The notes under the pieces: model-generated | Told to the model about the DNA's origin: nothing | Database searches by the model: none | Seen by the model: the letters and a program-made list of their open reading frames with translations, nothing else | Shown: positions 1 through 5,766 of the stretch, one piece after another | Numbering within the stretch: position 1 is the stretch's first letter | How the letters are laid out: the number at the start of each line of letters is the position of its first letter | Translations under genes and position numbers: made by a program | Assembly (NCBI GenBank): GCA_019308525.1 | Contig: JAFDIC010000173.1 | Coordinates: forward strand, 1-7,885 | Origin: Deltaproteobacteria bacterium | Lineage (GTDB): Bacteria > Desulfobacterota > DSM-4660 > Desulfatiglandales > HGW-15 | Length of the DNA stretch: 7,885 nucleotides | Reading direction: 5' to 3'

Positions 1-473
1 TAGGCGGTGACAAGATGGATGAGGCTATTCTCCAGCATATAAAGAGGAAATAAAACGTGCTCATAGGCTTGGGCACGGCAGAGATCATAAAGACCACTAT
101 CGGTAATGCATACCCCAGCGAGCAGATAGAGACTATTGAGGTGAAGGGCCGAGATCTGGTCACGGGAATCCCGAAGATCCTGACGATTGATTCGGACGAG
201 GTGAGAAAGGCCATTTCGGAACAGGTAGAGACCATAGTGGAAACCGTGCGGATTGCCCTGGAGCAGACACCTCCTGAACTCGCGGCTGATATAGTGGACA
301 AGGGGATAGTCCTGGCGGGAGGTGGAGCCCTGCTCAAGAACCTGGACATATTGCTGCGGGAAGAAACAAAACTCCCCATCACCATAACCAACGACCCCTT
401 GTCAACGGTCGTTCTTGGGTCCGGTAAGGCCCTGGACAATATAGAAATCCTGAGAGAGGTCGCCGTAAGATAG
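1..473 (+). pseudogene. mreB: MreB, C-terminal part, interrupted by an in-frame stop
   Basis: MreB is the bacterial actin homologue that forms membrane-bound filaments guiding side-wall synthesis. The frame beginning at base 3 reads GGDKMDEAILQHIKRK, then TAA (51-53), then NVLIGLGTAE. Family members have Tyr at the stop position (typically ...RKYNLLIGERTAE...). Downstream everything aligns with MreB to its end: IGNAYP, VKGRDLVTGIPK, the LEQTPPELAADI stretch, the nucleotide-site segment GIVLAGGGALLKNLD and the terminal VVLGSGKALDN. The stop codon is TAG at 471-473. The N-terminal half with the phosphate-binding loops lies outside the window. No frameshift is visible, only the nonsense codon, so the lesion is young, is an error in the sequence, or is bypassed. 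Family assignment is very secure; pseudogene status is inference. A shorter product from GTG at 57 (138 residues) would lack most of the ATPase fold. Confidence 0.8.
44..59 (+). promoter_or_regulatory. Possible translational restart just after the mreB stop
   Basis: GAGGA at 44-48 lies 8 bases before an in-frame GTG at 57-59, which begins 3 bases after the TAA at 51-53. Ribosomes terminating at the TAA could restart here and make the C-terminal part of MreB as a separate chain. The purine-rich bases are also the Lys-Arg-Lys codons of the normal protein, so the ribosome-site likeness may be accidental. Confidence 0.3.
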
Positions 474-639
474 ATTTTGCTTGGATATGGAAACACTGGT
501 CCTCCCGGCAGGGCGGGAGTTAGAGTCAAAAGGCTGTGCCGTGATATGCCTGCGCTGAATCCAGGAGCCGGAAGAATGCTGATTGCGCTTCGCTCCAACA
601 ATCCCTATCATCGGTTCAGCATTGGCCTGAACCGTAACT

Positions 640-674
640 ATTCTGGATTCTGGCTCCTGAATTCTGGCTTCTCC
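640..674. repeat. Heptamer tandem repeat, five units
   Basis: Reading in blocks of seven from base 640 gives ATTCTGG, ATTCTGG, CTCCTGA, ATTCTGG, CTTCTCC. Three units are identical and two are degenerate at matching positions. The array is intergenic. Similar 7-base intergenic tandem arrays (STRR-like) are known from cyanobacteria and other bacteria. Function is unknown. Confidence 0.7.
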
Positions 675-680
675 ATCTCG

Positions 681-745
681 CCCGGGCTTGTCGCGGGCCG
701 TGGCCCCTTTGAGGGGCGGAGCAAAGCCGGGTCCTCTGGGCCCGG
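681..745. other. Cluster of GC-rich inverted repeats (possible RNA structure)
   Basis: A perfect 6-bp hairpin with a 3-base loop lies at 703-708/712-717 (GCCCCT, TTG, AGGGGC). Around it, 681-690 can pair with 722-731 with two single-base bulges. In competition, CCGGGC at 682-687 can pair perfectly with GCCCGG at 740-745, and CCGGG at 727-731 can pair with CCCGG at 741-745. No T run follows, so this is not an intrinsic terminator. It could be a structured leader, a degenerate repeat or simply GC-rich chance pairing. Confidence 0.35.
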
Positions 746-880
746 ATCTTTACCCTGATCGCCTTGGCAACAGGGTCATAAGGAAAAAGGAGCCTTGCGG
801 CAGGGTATCGTACCAATGAACATCCCCTAACTTGCCACCCCCCCCTCTATGAGCGGGTGGGAGATTGATCGGTTCAGTAA

Positions 881-1717
881 TTGTCTTCGTTAATAAGGAT
901 CAAAAAATCTTGGATTTGGCTCATCCTATTCGTGTTTACGCTCTTTCTGCTTTCCTCTGATCTGGGCAGAAAACAGGCCTGGTCTGCGGCCGAGAAACTT
1001 CTAATCGAAATCACAGCCCCTTTCCAGAAAATCATAAGCAGGACAGTAGGTTTTACAGAGGAAATATGGCTCAAGTATTTCTACCTGGTAAGTCTGCGGG
1101 ATGAGAACGTGCGGTTGAAGAAGGAGATTACCAAACTGCGGCTCGAAAACATGAGGTATCTCGACCTTCTTGCTACGAACAGGCGACTCCAAAAACTCCT
1201 GAAGTTCAAGGAGACAACCAACTATCCAGTGCTGGCCGTACAGGTGATCGGCCGAGATCCATCTGGATGGTTCAAGTCGGTGATAATTGATAAGGGTGCT
1301 GATTCAGGGCTGAAGGAGGATCTGCCCGTTGTAAATGCCAGCGGCTTGGTGGGAAGACTGGTCTCTGTATCCTCTAACTATGCAAAGGTCCTGCTCATCA
1401 TAGACCAAAACAGCGCCGTGGACTGTATCATACGGCGTTCGAGAGAAAGGGGCATCATCAAAGGGGCTACCACAAAGCTCTGTAGTCTGGACTACGTTAT
1501 CAAGACCGGGGATGTGGTTCCCGGGGACATAGTAATCACATCGGGGCTCGGCGGTATTTTCCCAAAGGGTATCCCTGTGGGCAAGGTTACGAGCGTGAGC
1601 AGCAGGCCTGGCAAGCTTTTCAAGGACATTACAGTGGAGCCTTTTGTGGATTTTTCAAAGCTGGAAGAGTTGCTGCTGATATTGAAGGAGGAATCGCTAT
1701 CAAAGAATCAGGGCTGA
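881..1717 (+). CDS. mreC: Rod shape-determining protein MreC
   Basis: MreC is a bitopic inner-membrane protein whose periplasmic beta-domains bind and activate PBP2, coupling MreB/MreD to wall synthesis. The 278-residue product has a short basic N-terminus, one membrane helix (about residues 11-26), a coiled coil (about 68-110, LRDENVRLKKEITKLRLENM) and the periplasmic domain with the family signature ASGLVGRLVSVSSNYAKVLL (153-172), IIDQNSAVD (173-181) and SGLGGIFPKGIPVGKV (221-236). Length is normal. The start is uncertain: TTG at 881 follows directly after an in-frame TAA (878-880), has no Shine-Dalgarno sequence at usable distance (nearest GGGAG at 859-863), and the next in-frame start, GTG at 932, lies inside the membrane helix. 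The last five residues (SKNQG) appear to be a recent read-through: a C-to-G change at 1701 would restore a stop at 1700-1702. Function call is firm. Confidence 0.93.
   Translation: MSSLIRIKKSWIWLILFVFTLFLLSSDLGRKQAWSAAEKLLIEITAPFQKIISRTVGFTEEIWLKYFYLVSLRDENVRLKKEITKLRLENMRYLDLLATNRRLQKLLKFKETTNYPVLAVQVIGRDPSGWFKSVIIDKGADSGLKEDLPVVNASGLVGRLVSVSSNYAKVLLIIDQNSAVDCIIRRSRERGIIKGATTKLCSLDYVIKTGDVVPGDIVITSGLGGIFPKGIPVGKVTSVSSRPGKLFKDITVEPFVDFSKLEELLLILKEESLSKNQG
1685..1701 (+). promoter_or_regulatory. Strong ribosome binding site for mreD facing an ATC codon
   Basis: AAGGAGG at 1685-1691 is a near-perfect Shine-Dalgarno sequence. Seven bases later, in the mreD frame, stands ATC (1699-1701) rather than ATG. 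No ATG, GTG or TTG exists in this frame between here and GTG 1822. The placement is exactly where a start codon is expected, and it identifies the true beginning of mreD. Confidence 0.75.
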
Positions 1718-2247
1718 AAGTCAGTTTCTATCTCCTGACGTGGCTTGTATGCATCCTCTTTGTCCTCATAAAGGGAGATCTTGCGGCAAGGGATGTCTTA
1801 GGGTTTTTTGATCTGGACCTGGTGGCCATCCTGGTGGCCTACCTCCTATTGTATTGCGGCAGCATAATCGCGGTGGTCTTTGCTTTCACCCAGGGATTGC
1901 TGATTGATACCTATTCAGCAGGCCTGTTCGGGCTTTTCTCGCTGCTCTACTTGTCCCTGTACTGGGTAGTGGCCATAGGAAGCAAATTCTTTGATTTCAA
2001 TTCAATCAGCGGCCAGTTTCTTCTTGTCCTGGTTGCGGTACTCGTGAAGGACATCCTGTTCATAGTGGTCTTGGAGATATTCCACCTGGGCAGTGAGCTC
2101 TCGGCTCTTGTCCTGGTCAAGCTGTCGGCCTCGGCGGTCTTTTCAGCCCTCGCGGCGCCCCTGGTTTTCCGCCTTGTGGATCCGTTTAGGCATGTTTTCA
2201 CGAAAGGAGACAACAAAGATATATTTGTCAAAGGAGGCACCCCTTGA
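1699..2247 (+). CDS. mreD: Rod shape-determining protein MreD
   Basis: MreD is the small polytopic inner-membrane partner of MreC in the elongasome. Read from ATC 1699 the product is 182 residues with about five hydrophobic segments and the family signature FTQGLLIDTYSAGLFGLF followed by LLYLSLYW. The frame is open and MreD-like well upstream of GTG 1822: SFYLLTWLVCILFVL forms the expected first membrane helix, and a start at 1822 would delete it and has no ribosome site. I therefore place the start at 1699, 7 bases after AAGGAGG, although the codon is ATC. That is a rare or mutated start, or a base-call error. The stop TGA (2245-2247) overlaps the TTG start of mrdA. Family call is good because of both neighbours and sequence; whether the gene is expressed at a normal level is open. 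Confidence 0.85.
   Translation: MKESGLKVSFYLLTWLVCILFVLIKGDLAARDVLGFFDLDLVAILVAYLLLYCGSIIAVVFAFTQGLLIDTYSAGLFGLFSLLYLSLYWVVAIGSKFFDFNSISGQFLLVLVAVLVKDILFIVVLEIFHLGSELSALVLVKLSASAVFSALAAPLVFRLVDPFRHVFTKGDNKDIFVKGGTP
2230..2246 (+). promoter_or_regulatory. Ribosome binding site deciding the TTG start of mrdA
   Basis: AAAGGAGG (2230-2237) followed by a 6-base gap leads to TTG at 2244-2246. The start overlaps the mreD stop as TTGA, so mrdA is likely translated by coupling to mreD. Confidence 0.8.
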
Positions 2248-4073
2248 GGGATTCTGGATTTGATTCCGTTTCCATCGACATCTTTCACAGGAGGCTAAGA
2301 GTAGTAACGGTATTCATCCTGGGGGTGTTCTCTATCCTGGTGTTGAGGCTGTGGTCCTTACAGCTTGTCAACGGCCCCAACTACAGGGTTCAATCGGAGA
2401 ATAACAGAATTCATCTCCAGGACATACCGCCCGTGAGGGGGATGATCTTTGACCGTCGCGGGAAACTGCTCGTTGACAACCGGCCATCCTATGATCTGTA
2501 CATAATCCCTGAGGAAGCAGGGGACCTCAAGATGGTTATGGATAGGCTCTCAAGGTTGATAGAGGTGGATGGAGAGCAGGTCGCCAGTTCCTTCAACAAC
2601 CATCAAAAGTTGCCGCCCTTCAAGCCCATCCTGGTCAAAGAGAACATGACCAGGGATGAACTTGCGGTAATAGAGACGCATCTCTTCAACCTGAATGGTG
2701 TTTCCGTTCAAATAAGACCAAGGCGCTACTACCTGTATGGCAAGTTTGCATCCCATGTCCTCGGCTATCTGGGGGAAGTGAACGCAAAGGAACTAAGGAG
2801 GGCGCAATTCAGAAACGTCAGACCCAGGGACCTTGTGGGCAAGTACGGGGTAGAGGGCAAATGGCAGGAGTACCTCCATGGAACCAGGGGCGGTGAGCAA
2901 GTGGAGGTGGATGCCGCGGGAAGGAAGCTACGTGTAATATCGAGACAGCCGGCAATCCCCGGGAAGAATATTGTGTTGACCATTGACCATGAACTACAGC
3001 TTCTTGCGGAGAAGAAGCTGGCGGATAGAGCTGGGGCAATAGCCGCCATTAACCCCAAGAACGGAGAGGTTCTGGCCCTGGCCAGCGGCCCTGCTTTTGA
3101 TCCCAATCTGTTCGTCAGTGGTGTCGATAGGCAATGGTGGCTCAAGATGATAAACAGCGACAGCCACCCATTGCAAAACAGGGCTATTTCGGGGCAATAC
3201 CCGCCAGGCTCAACATTCAAGATAGTGGTGGCCCTGGCAGGGTTGGAAGAAGGCCTCATCGACCCTGAGGAAAAGGTCGTCTGCTACGGCCAGATTACCT
3301 TTGGGGACCGGGTCTACCGCTGCTGGAAAAAGGGGGGGCACGGAAGGGTCTCCTTCCACAAGGCCCTCGTTGAATCCTGCGATGTCTACTTCTACAAGAT
3401 GGGTTACAGGTTGGGGGTTGGTAAGCTGGCCCACTATGCGAAGATGTTCGGCCTTGGAAGAGACACAGGGTTTGACCTCGGCGGTGAGAAACCAGGCCTT
3501 GTGCCCACCAGGGAGTGGAAGCTGAAGAGATGGGGGATACCTTGGCAGGCCGGAGAGACGATCTCATTGTCCATTGGGCAGAGCTTCTTGCTGGTCACTC
3601 CCTTACAAATGGCGAGATTGATTTCCGCGGTTTTTAATGGTGGTTACCTGTACCAGCCAAAGGTGGTAAAATGGATAGGCAAGGGGAAAGAAAAGGTCTA
3701 TGAGTTTCGACCCACCGTAGAAGGCAAGGTGAGGCTCAACCCCGAACACATTGCCCTGGTAAGAGATGCCTTGGTGGGGGTGGTAAATGAACGCAGGGGA
3801 ACGGGCAGGCGGGCGCGGGTGAAGGGAGTTACCGTAGCAGGCAAGACCGGGACTGCCCAGGTTGTGAAGTTGAATCCCGAAAAGTACAAGTCCCAAGATG
3901 AGGTCCCGCTCAAATTCAGGGATCATGCATGGTTTGTGGCGATCGCGCCGGTAGAGGACCCAGAATTGGCACTGGCTATCTTGGTGGAACATGGAGGTCA
4001 TGGAGGCTCTACAGCCGCTCCCATAGCAAGGGATTTGATCGAGGCTTATTTGAAGCGAGACAATGGAACTTGA
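2244..4073 (+). CDS. mrdA: Penicillin-binding protein 2, elongasome transpeptidase
   Basis: PBP2 cross-links nascent peptidoglycan in the periplasm and works as a pair with RodA during side-wall growth. The 609-residue protein has an N-terminal membrane anchor (about residues 18-37), the pedestal/dimerisation domain (from about 60, with VRGMIFDRRGKLLVDNRP), and a C-terminal class B transpeptidase domain. All three penicillin-binding motifs are intact: the STFK nucleophile at Ser323 in QYPPGSTFKI, SCD at 378-380, which is the usual SxD variant in PBP2, and KTG at 534-536 in VAGKTGTAQVV. Length matches the family. The start is TTG 2244, supported by AAAGGAGG and by overlap with mreD. rodA follows after 40 bases. 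I see no lesion. Confusion with FtsI is unlikely given the neighbours and the SxD motif. Confidence 0.96.
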   Translation: MRDSGFDSVSIDIFHRRLRVVTVFILGVFSILVLRLWSLQLVNGPNYRVQSENNRIHLQDIPPVRGMIFDRRGKLLVDNRPSYDLYIIPEEAGDLKMVMDRLSRLIEVDGEQVASSFNNHQKLPPFKPILVKENMTRDELAVIETHLFNLNGVSVQIRPRRYYLYGKFASHVLGYLGEVNAKELRRAQFRNVRPRDLVGKYGVEGKWQEYLHGTRGGEQVEVDAAGRKLRVISRQPAIPGKNIVLTIDHELQLLAEKKLADRAGAIAAINPKNGEVLALASGPAFDPNLFVSGVDRQWWLKMINSDSHPLQNRAISGQYPPGSTFKIVVALAGLEEGLIDPEEKVVCYGQITFGDRVYRCWKKGGHGRVSFHKALVESCDVYFYKMGYRLGVGKLAHYAKMFGLGRDTGFDLGGEKPGLVPTREWKLKRWGIPWQAGETISLSIGQSFLLVTPLQMARLISAVFNGGYLYQPKVVKWIGKGKEKVYEFRPTVEGKVRLNPEHIALVRDALVGVVNERRGTGRRARVKGVTVAGKTGTAQVVKLNPEKYKSQDEVPLKFRDHAWFVAIAPVEDPELALAILVEHGGHGGSTAAPIARDLIEAYLKRDNGT

Positions 4074-4113
4074 TTGAAAGGCGTCGGCCTACGGCCCATA
4101 AAAGGATGTTCTC

Positions 4114-5217
4114 ATGTTTGACAGACGTTTGATTCACAACTTCGACTGGGTCCTTTTGACCCTTCTGGTCCTGATAGGGACGATAAGTGTCCTGAACCTT
4201 TACAGTGCCACGTATCCCTTGAAAGGTTCACCGTACACTCCAATATTCCTGAAACAGGTTTACTGGTACCTGATAGGCTTTGTGGCATTGTTGCTCATGA
4301 CCACATTTGACTACCACATATTGGAGAGACTTGCTTATCCCATATACGTCTTTTCCATAGGATTGTTGATCCTTGTGCTGGTCATCGGGGATGTGCGTTC
4401 AGGTTCCCAGAGGTGGCTCAGTCTCGGCGGGATATCCTTTCAACCATCGGAACTTGGAAAAATAGCACTGGTCATAATCCTGGCAAAATTCTTCCATGAA
4501 CAGGGACAGCTTCTCGAGTACAGGCTGAGGGATCTGTGGCAGCCCTTCTTTTTCATTGCTTTACCATGCCTGCTGATAGTAAAGGAGCCTGATCTGGGGA
4601 CCGCCTTGAGTCTCGTGGTGATCTCCTTTTCCATCATCCTCTTCGTAAAGATCAGGTGGTCGTCCCTCATGATCCTCGTAATAGGTTCAGTCTCCGCGGC
4701 CCCCTTCATCTGGTTGTCTTTGAAAGAGTATCAGCAGAGACGCATTCTGACTTTCCTCAGGCCTGAGATGGATCCCCTCGGTGCAGGGTACCACATAACG
4801 CAGTCAAAGATTGCCATTGGTTCGGGGCTACTCTGGGGTAAGGGCTTCTTGAAGGGTACACAAACCAGGCTGCACTTCCTGCCGGAACAACACACCGATT
4901 TCGCCTTCTCTGTACTGGCCGAAGAGTGGGGCTTCATTGGTTCCGTGACGCTCCTGCTCCTGTATCTCCTGCTCGTTCTGTGGGGTATCAACATCGCCAA
5001 GAATTCCAAGGAAAAATTTGGCGCGCTCCTGGCCCTCGGGATAGTCGCCATTGTATTCTGGCAATTCGCCATAAATGTCAGCATGGTGACAGGTTTGCTT
5101 CCCGTGGTGGGGATACCGCTGGTGATGTTCAGCTATGGTGGCTCCTCAGTGGTAGCGACCATGGCGGCTATGGGGCTCCTCATGAACATCAGTATGAGGC
5201 GCTTTATGTTTCAATGA
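4114..5217 (+). CDS. rodA: RodA, SEDS-family peptidoglycan glycosyltransferase
   Basis: RodA polymerises lipid II into glycan strands in the inner membrane and is partnered by PBP2 encoded just upstream. The 367-residue product has about ten hydrophobic segments. SEDS hallmarks are present: RSGSQRWLSLGGISFQPSEL (95-114), EPDLGTAL (158-165), GSGLLWGKGFLKGTQTRLHF (236-255), the essential Asp262 in PEQHTDFAFSVLAEEWG, and SYGGSS (340-345). The start is ATG 4114 with AAAGGAT about 7-8 bases upstream. FtsW and SpoVE are related alternatives, but the position next to mrdA and mreCD supports RodA. Confidence 0.95.
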   Translation: MFDRRLIHNFDWVLLTLLVLIGTISVLNLYSATYPLKGSPYTPIFLKQVYWYLIGFVALLLMTTFDYHILERLAYPIYVFSIGLLILVLVIGDVRSGSQRWLSLGGISFQPSELGKIALVIILAKFFHEQGQLLEYRLRDLWQPFFFIALPCLLIVKEPDLGTALSLVVISFSIILFVKIRWSSLMILVIGSVSAAPFIWLSLKEYQQRRILTFLRPEMDPLGAGYHITQSKIAIGSGLLWGKGFLKGTQTRLHFLPEQHTDFAFSVLAEEWGFIGSVTLLLLYLLLVLWGINIAKNSKEKFGALLALGIVAIVFWQFAINVSMVTGLLPVVGIPLVMFSYGGSSVVATMAAMGLLMNISMRRFMFQ

Positions 5218-5275
5218 TTTTCCTTGCATTGGCCAATCCTTTGTGTTAACAAGCGGCGACGGAAAATGGCGGGCC

Positions 5276-5605
5276 ATGAAAAAGAGAGACGAGATAAATG
5301 CCTTTCTTGGCAAGGGAACCACTTTTGAAGGCAGCCTCAAGTTTGAGGGTGCTGTTCGCATAGACGGAAATTTCAAGGGGGAAATCCTTGCCGGGGGCAT
5401 ATTGATCATAGGTCAAAGTGCCTGTATCGAATCCAATATCCAGGTTTCCCAAATAATCATCAGCGGTGAGGTGCGCGGAAACGTTACAGCCGAAAGCCGG
5501 ATCGAGATCCGCTCGCCGGGAAGGGTCTCGGGTAATATTCGGGCACCCGTGGTGATAATAGAGGACGGGGTGGTGTTCGAGGGAAACTGTAGGATGAGCG
5601 AGTAA
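5276..5605 (+). CDS. Bactofilin (polymer-forming cytoskeletal protein)
   Basis: Bactofilins (DUF583 family) are small right-handed beta-helix proteins that polymerise without nucleotide and act as scaffolds for local wall synthesis, stalks, polarity or chromosome organisation. The 109-residue product begins with the usual short tail and entry motif DEINAFLGKGTTFEG, continues as beta-strand repeats rich in alternating hydrophobic residues and glycines (FEGAVRIDGNFKGEI, IIISGEVRGNV, IEIRSPGRVSGNI) and ends soon after the core, so terminal tails are minimal. I chose ATG 5276 because family members start right before this motif; GTG 5243 is in frame but has no ribosome site and would add 11 unmatched residues. 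The Shine-Dalgarno sequence is weak for ATG 5276 also. It lies 58 bases after rodA and is probably read with the cell-wall genes. No adjacent M23 peptidase gene, a frequent bactofilin neighbour, is visible. Confidence 0.93.
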   Translation: MKKRDEINAFLGKGTTFEGSLKFEGAVRIDGNFKGEILAGGILIIGQSACIESNIQVSQIIISGEVRGNVTAESRIEIRSPGRVSGNIRAPVVIIEDGVVFEGNCRMSE

Positions 5606-5635
5606 GGCGTACCACCCGCTCGAGGATTAGCCTTA
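5603..5635 (+). other. Weak inverted repeat after the bactofilin gene
   Basis: TAAGGC (5603-5608, including the bactofilin stop) and GCCTTA (5630-5635) can form a 6-bp stem with a 21-base loop. No T run follows. It might slow or end transcription of the cell-wall genes, but it does not meet the criteria for an intrinsic terminator. Confidence 0.2.
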
Positions 5636-5666
5636 ACCCACAGATAATATTAGTAAAACCAGAAAA

Positions 5667-5694
5667 TCAAAACTCGTTGCAGAAAAAGTTTTGA
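5667..5694. promoter_or_regulatory. 8-bp dyad overlapping the atp promoter -35 box
   Basis: TCAAAACT (5667-5674) and AGTTTTGA (5687-5694) are perfect inverted repeats separated by 12 bases. The right arm covers the first four bases of the TTGACA box at 5691-5696. The arrangement suits an operator for a dimeric DNA-binding protein. The alternative is a terminator stem, but it is A/T-rich and the T9 run starts 10 bases past the stem, which is too far for a standard intrinsic terminator. Confidence 0.45.
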
Positions 5695-5719
5695 CAATGC
5701 AGCTTTTTTTTTGTAAAAG
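5691..5719 (+). promoter_or_regulatory. Likely sigma-70 type promoter of the ATP synthase operon
   Basis: TTGACA (5691-5696) matches the -35 consensus exactly. At 17 bases spacing stands TAAAAG (5714-5719), four of six matches to TATAAT. The atpF' start follows about 48 bases downstream of the -10 box, which leaves room for a short leader. The spacer is mostly a T9 run (5704-5712). The region is A/T-rich compared with both flanks, as expected for the only wide gap between the two gene groups. Confidence 0.6.
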
Positions 5720-5766
5720 GCATTACCCTTGAAACATTTTTCACAAACAAGAGGTGTAATGGTAAT

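Larger units (their letters stand above)
474..880. other. Gene-free interval between mreB and mreC
   Basis: These 407 bases carry no convincing gene. The longest open frame (477-758) gives a low-complexity Gly/Pro/Arg/Ser product with no recognisable motif, no good ribosome site and a frame that reads through the repeats, so I treat it as chance. The interval holds an inverted repeat at 502-519 (CTCCCG, 6-base loop, CGGGAG) not followed by a T run, a heptamer tandem array at 640-674, GC-rich inverted repeats at 681-745, an inverted repeat at 752-776 (ACCCTG/CAGGGT), a run of eight C at 838-845, and an inverted repeat at 835-860 (CCACCC/GGGTGG). I found no tRNA, no strong promoter and no textbook terminator. 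In most operons of this type mreB and mreC sit much closer together. Confidence 0.6.

Noticed and set aside
477..758. Open frame of 93 codons between mreB and mreC
   Set aside because: The product is Gly/Pro/Arg/Ser-rich without motif, has no ribosome site and passes straight through the heptamer array and hairpins.
865..896. Possible promoter TTGATC ... TAATAA before mreC
   Set aside because: The boxes are 20 bases apart and the -10 would lie inside the proposed coding start; the match is no better than chance.
1822..2247. mreD starting at GTG 1822
   Set aside because: It would remove the first membrane helix and has no ribosome site, while MreD-like sequence and AAGGAGG lie upstream in frame.
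2765..3259. Long minus-strand open frame of 164 codons inside mrdA
   Set aside because: It is antisense to the conserved PBP2 transpeptidase coding region, and its Ser/Pro/Leu-rich product is what a reverse frame of such a gene gives.
5228..5251. Palindromes ATTGGCCAAT and TGTTAACA between rodA and the bactofilin gene
   Set aside because: Both are perfect but short, with no hairpin loop, T run or promoter nearby; expected by chance at this length.
5243..5605. Bactofilin starting at GTG 5243
   Set aside because: The 11 extra residues do not resemble bactofilin N-termini and no ribosome site precedes the GTG.
5682..5712. Intrinsic terminator before atpF' made of AAAAAG/CTTTTT and the T9 run
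   Set aside because: The stem is A/T only apart from one pair, so it would be unstable, and the same bases form a better promoter.
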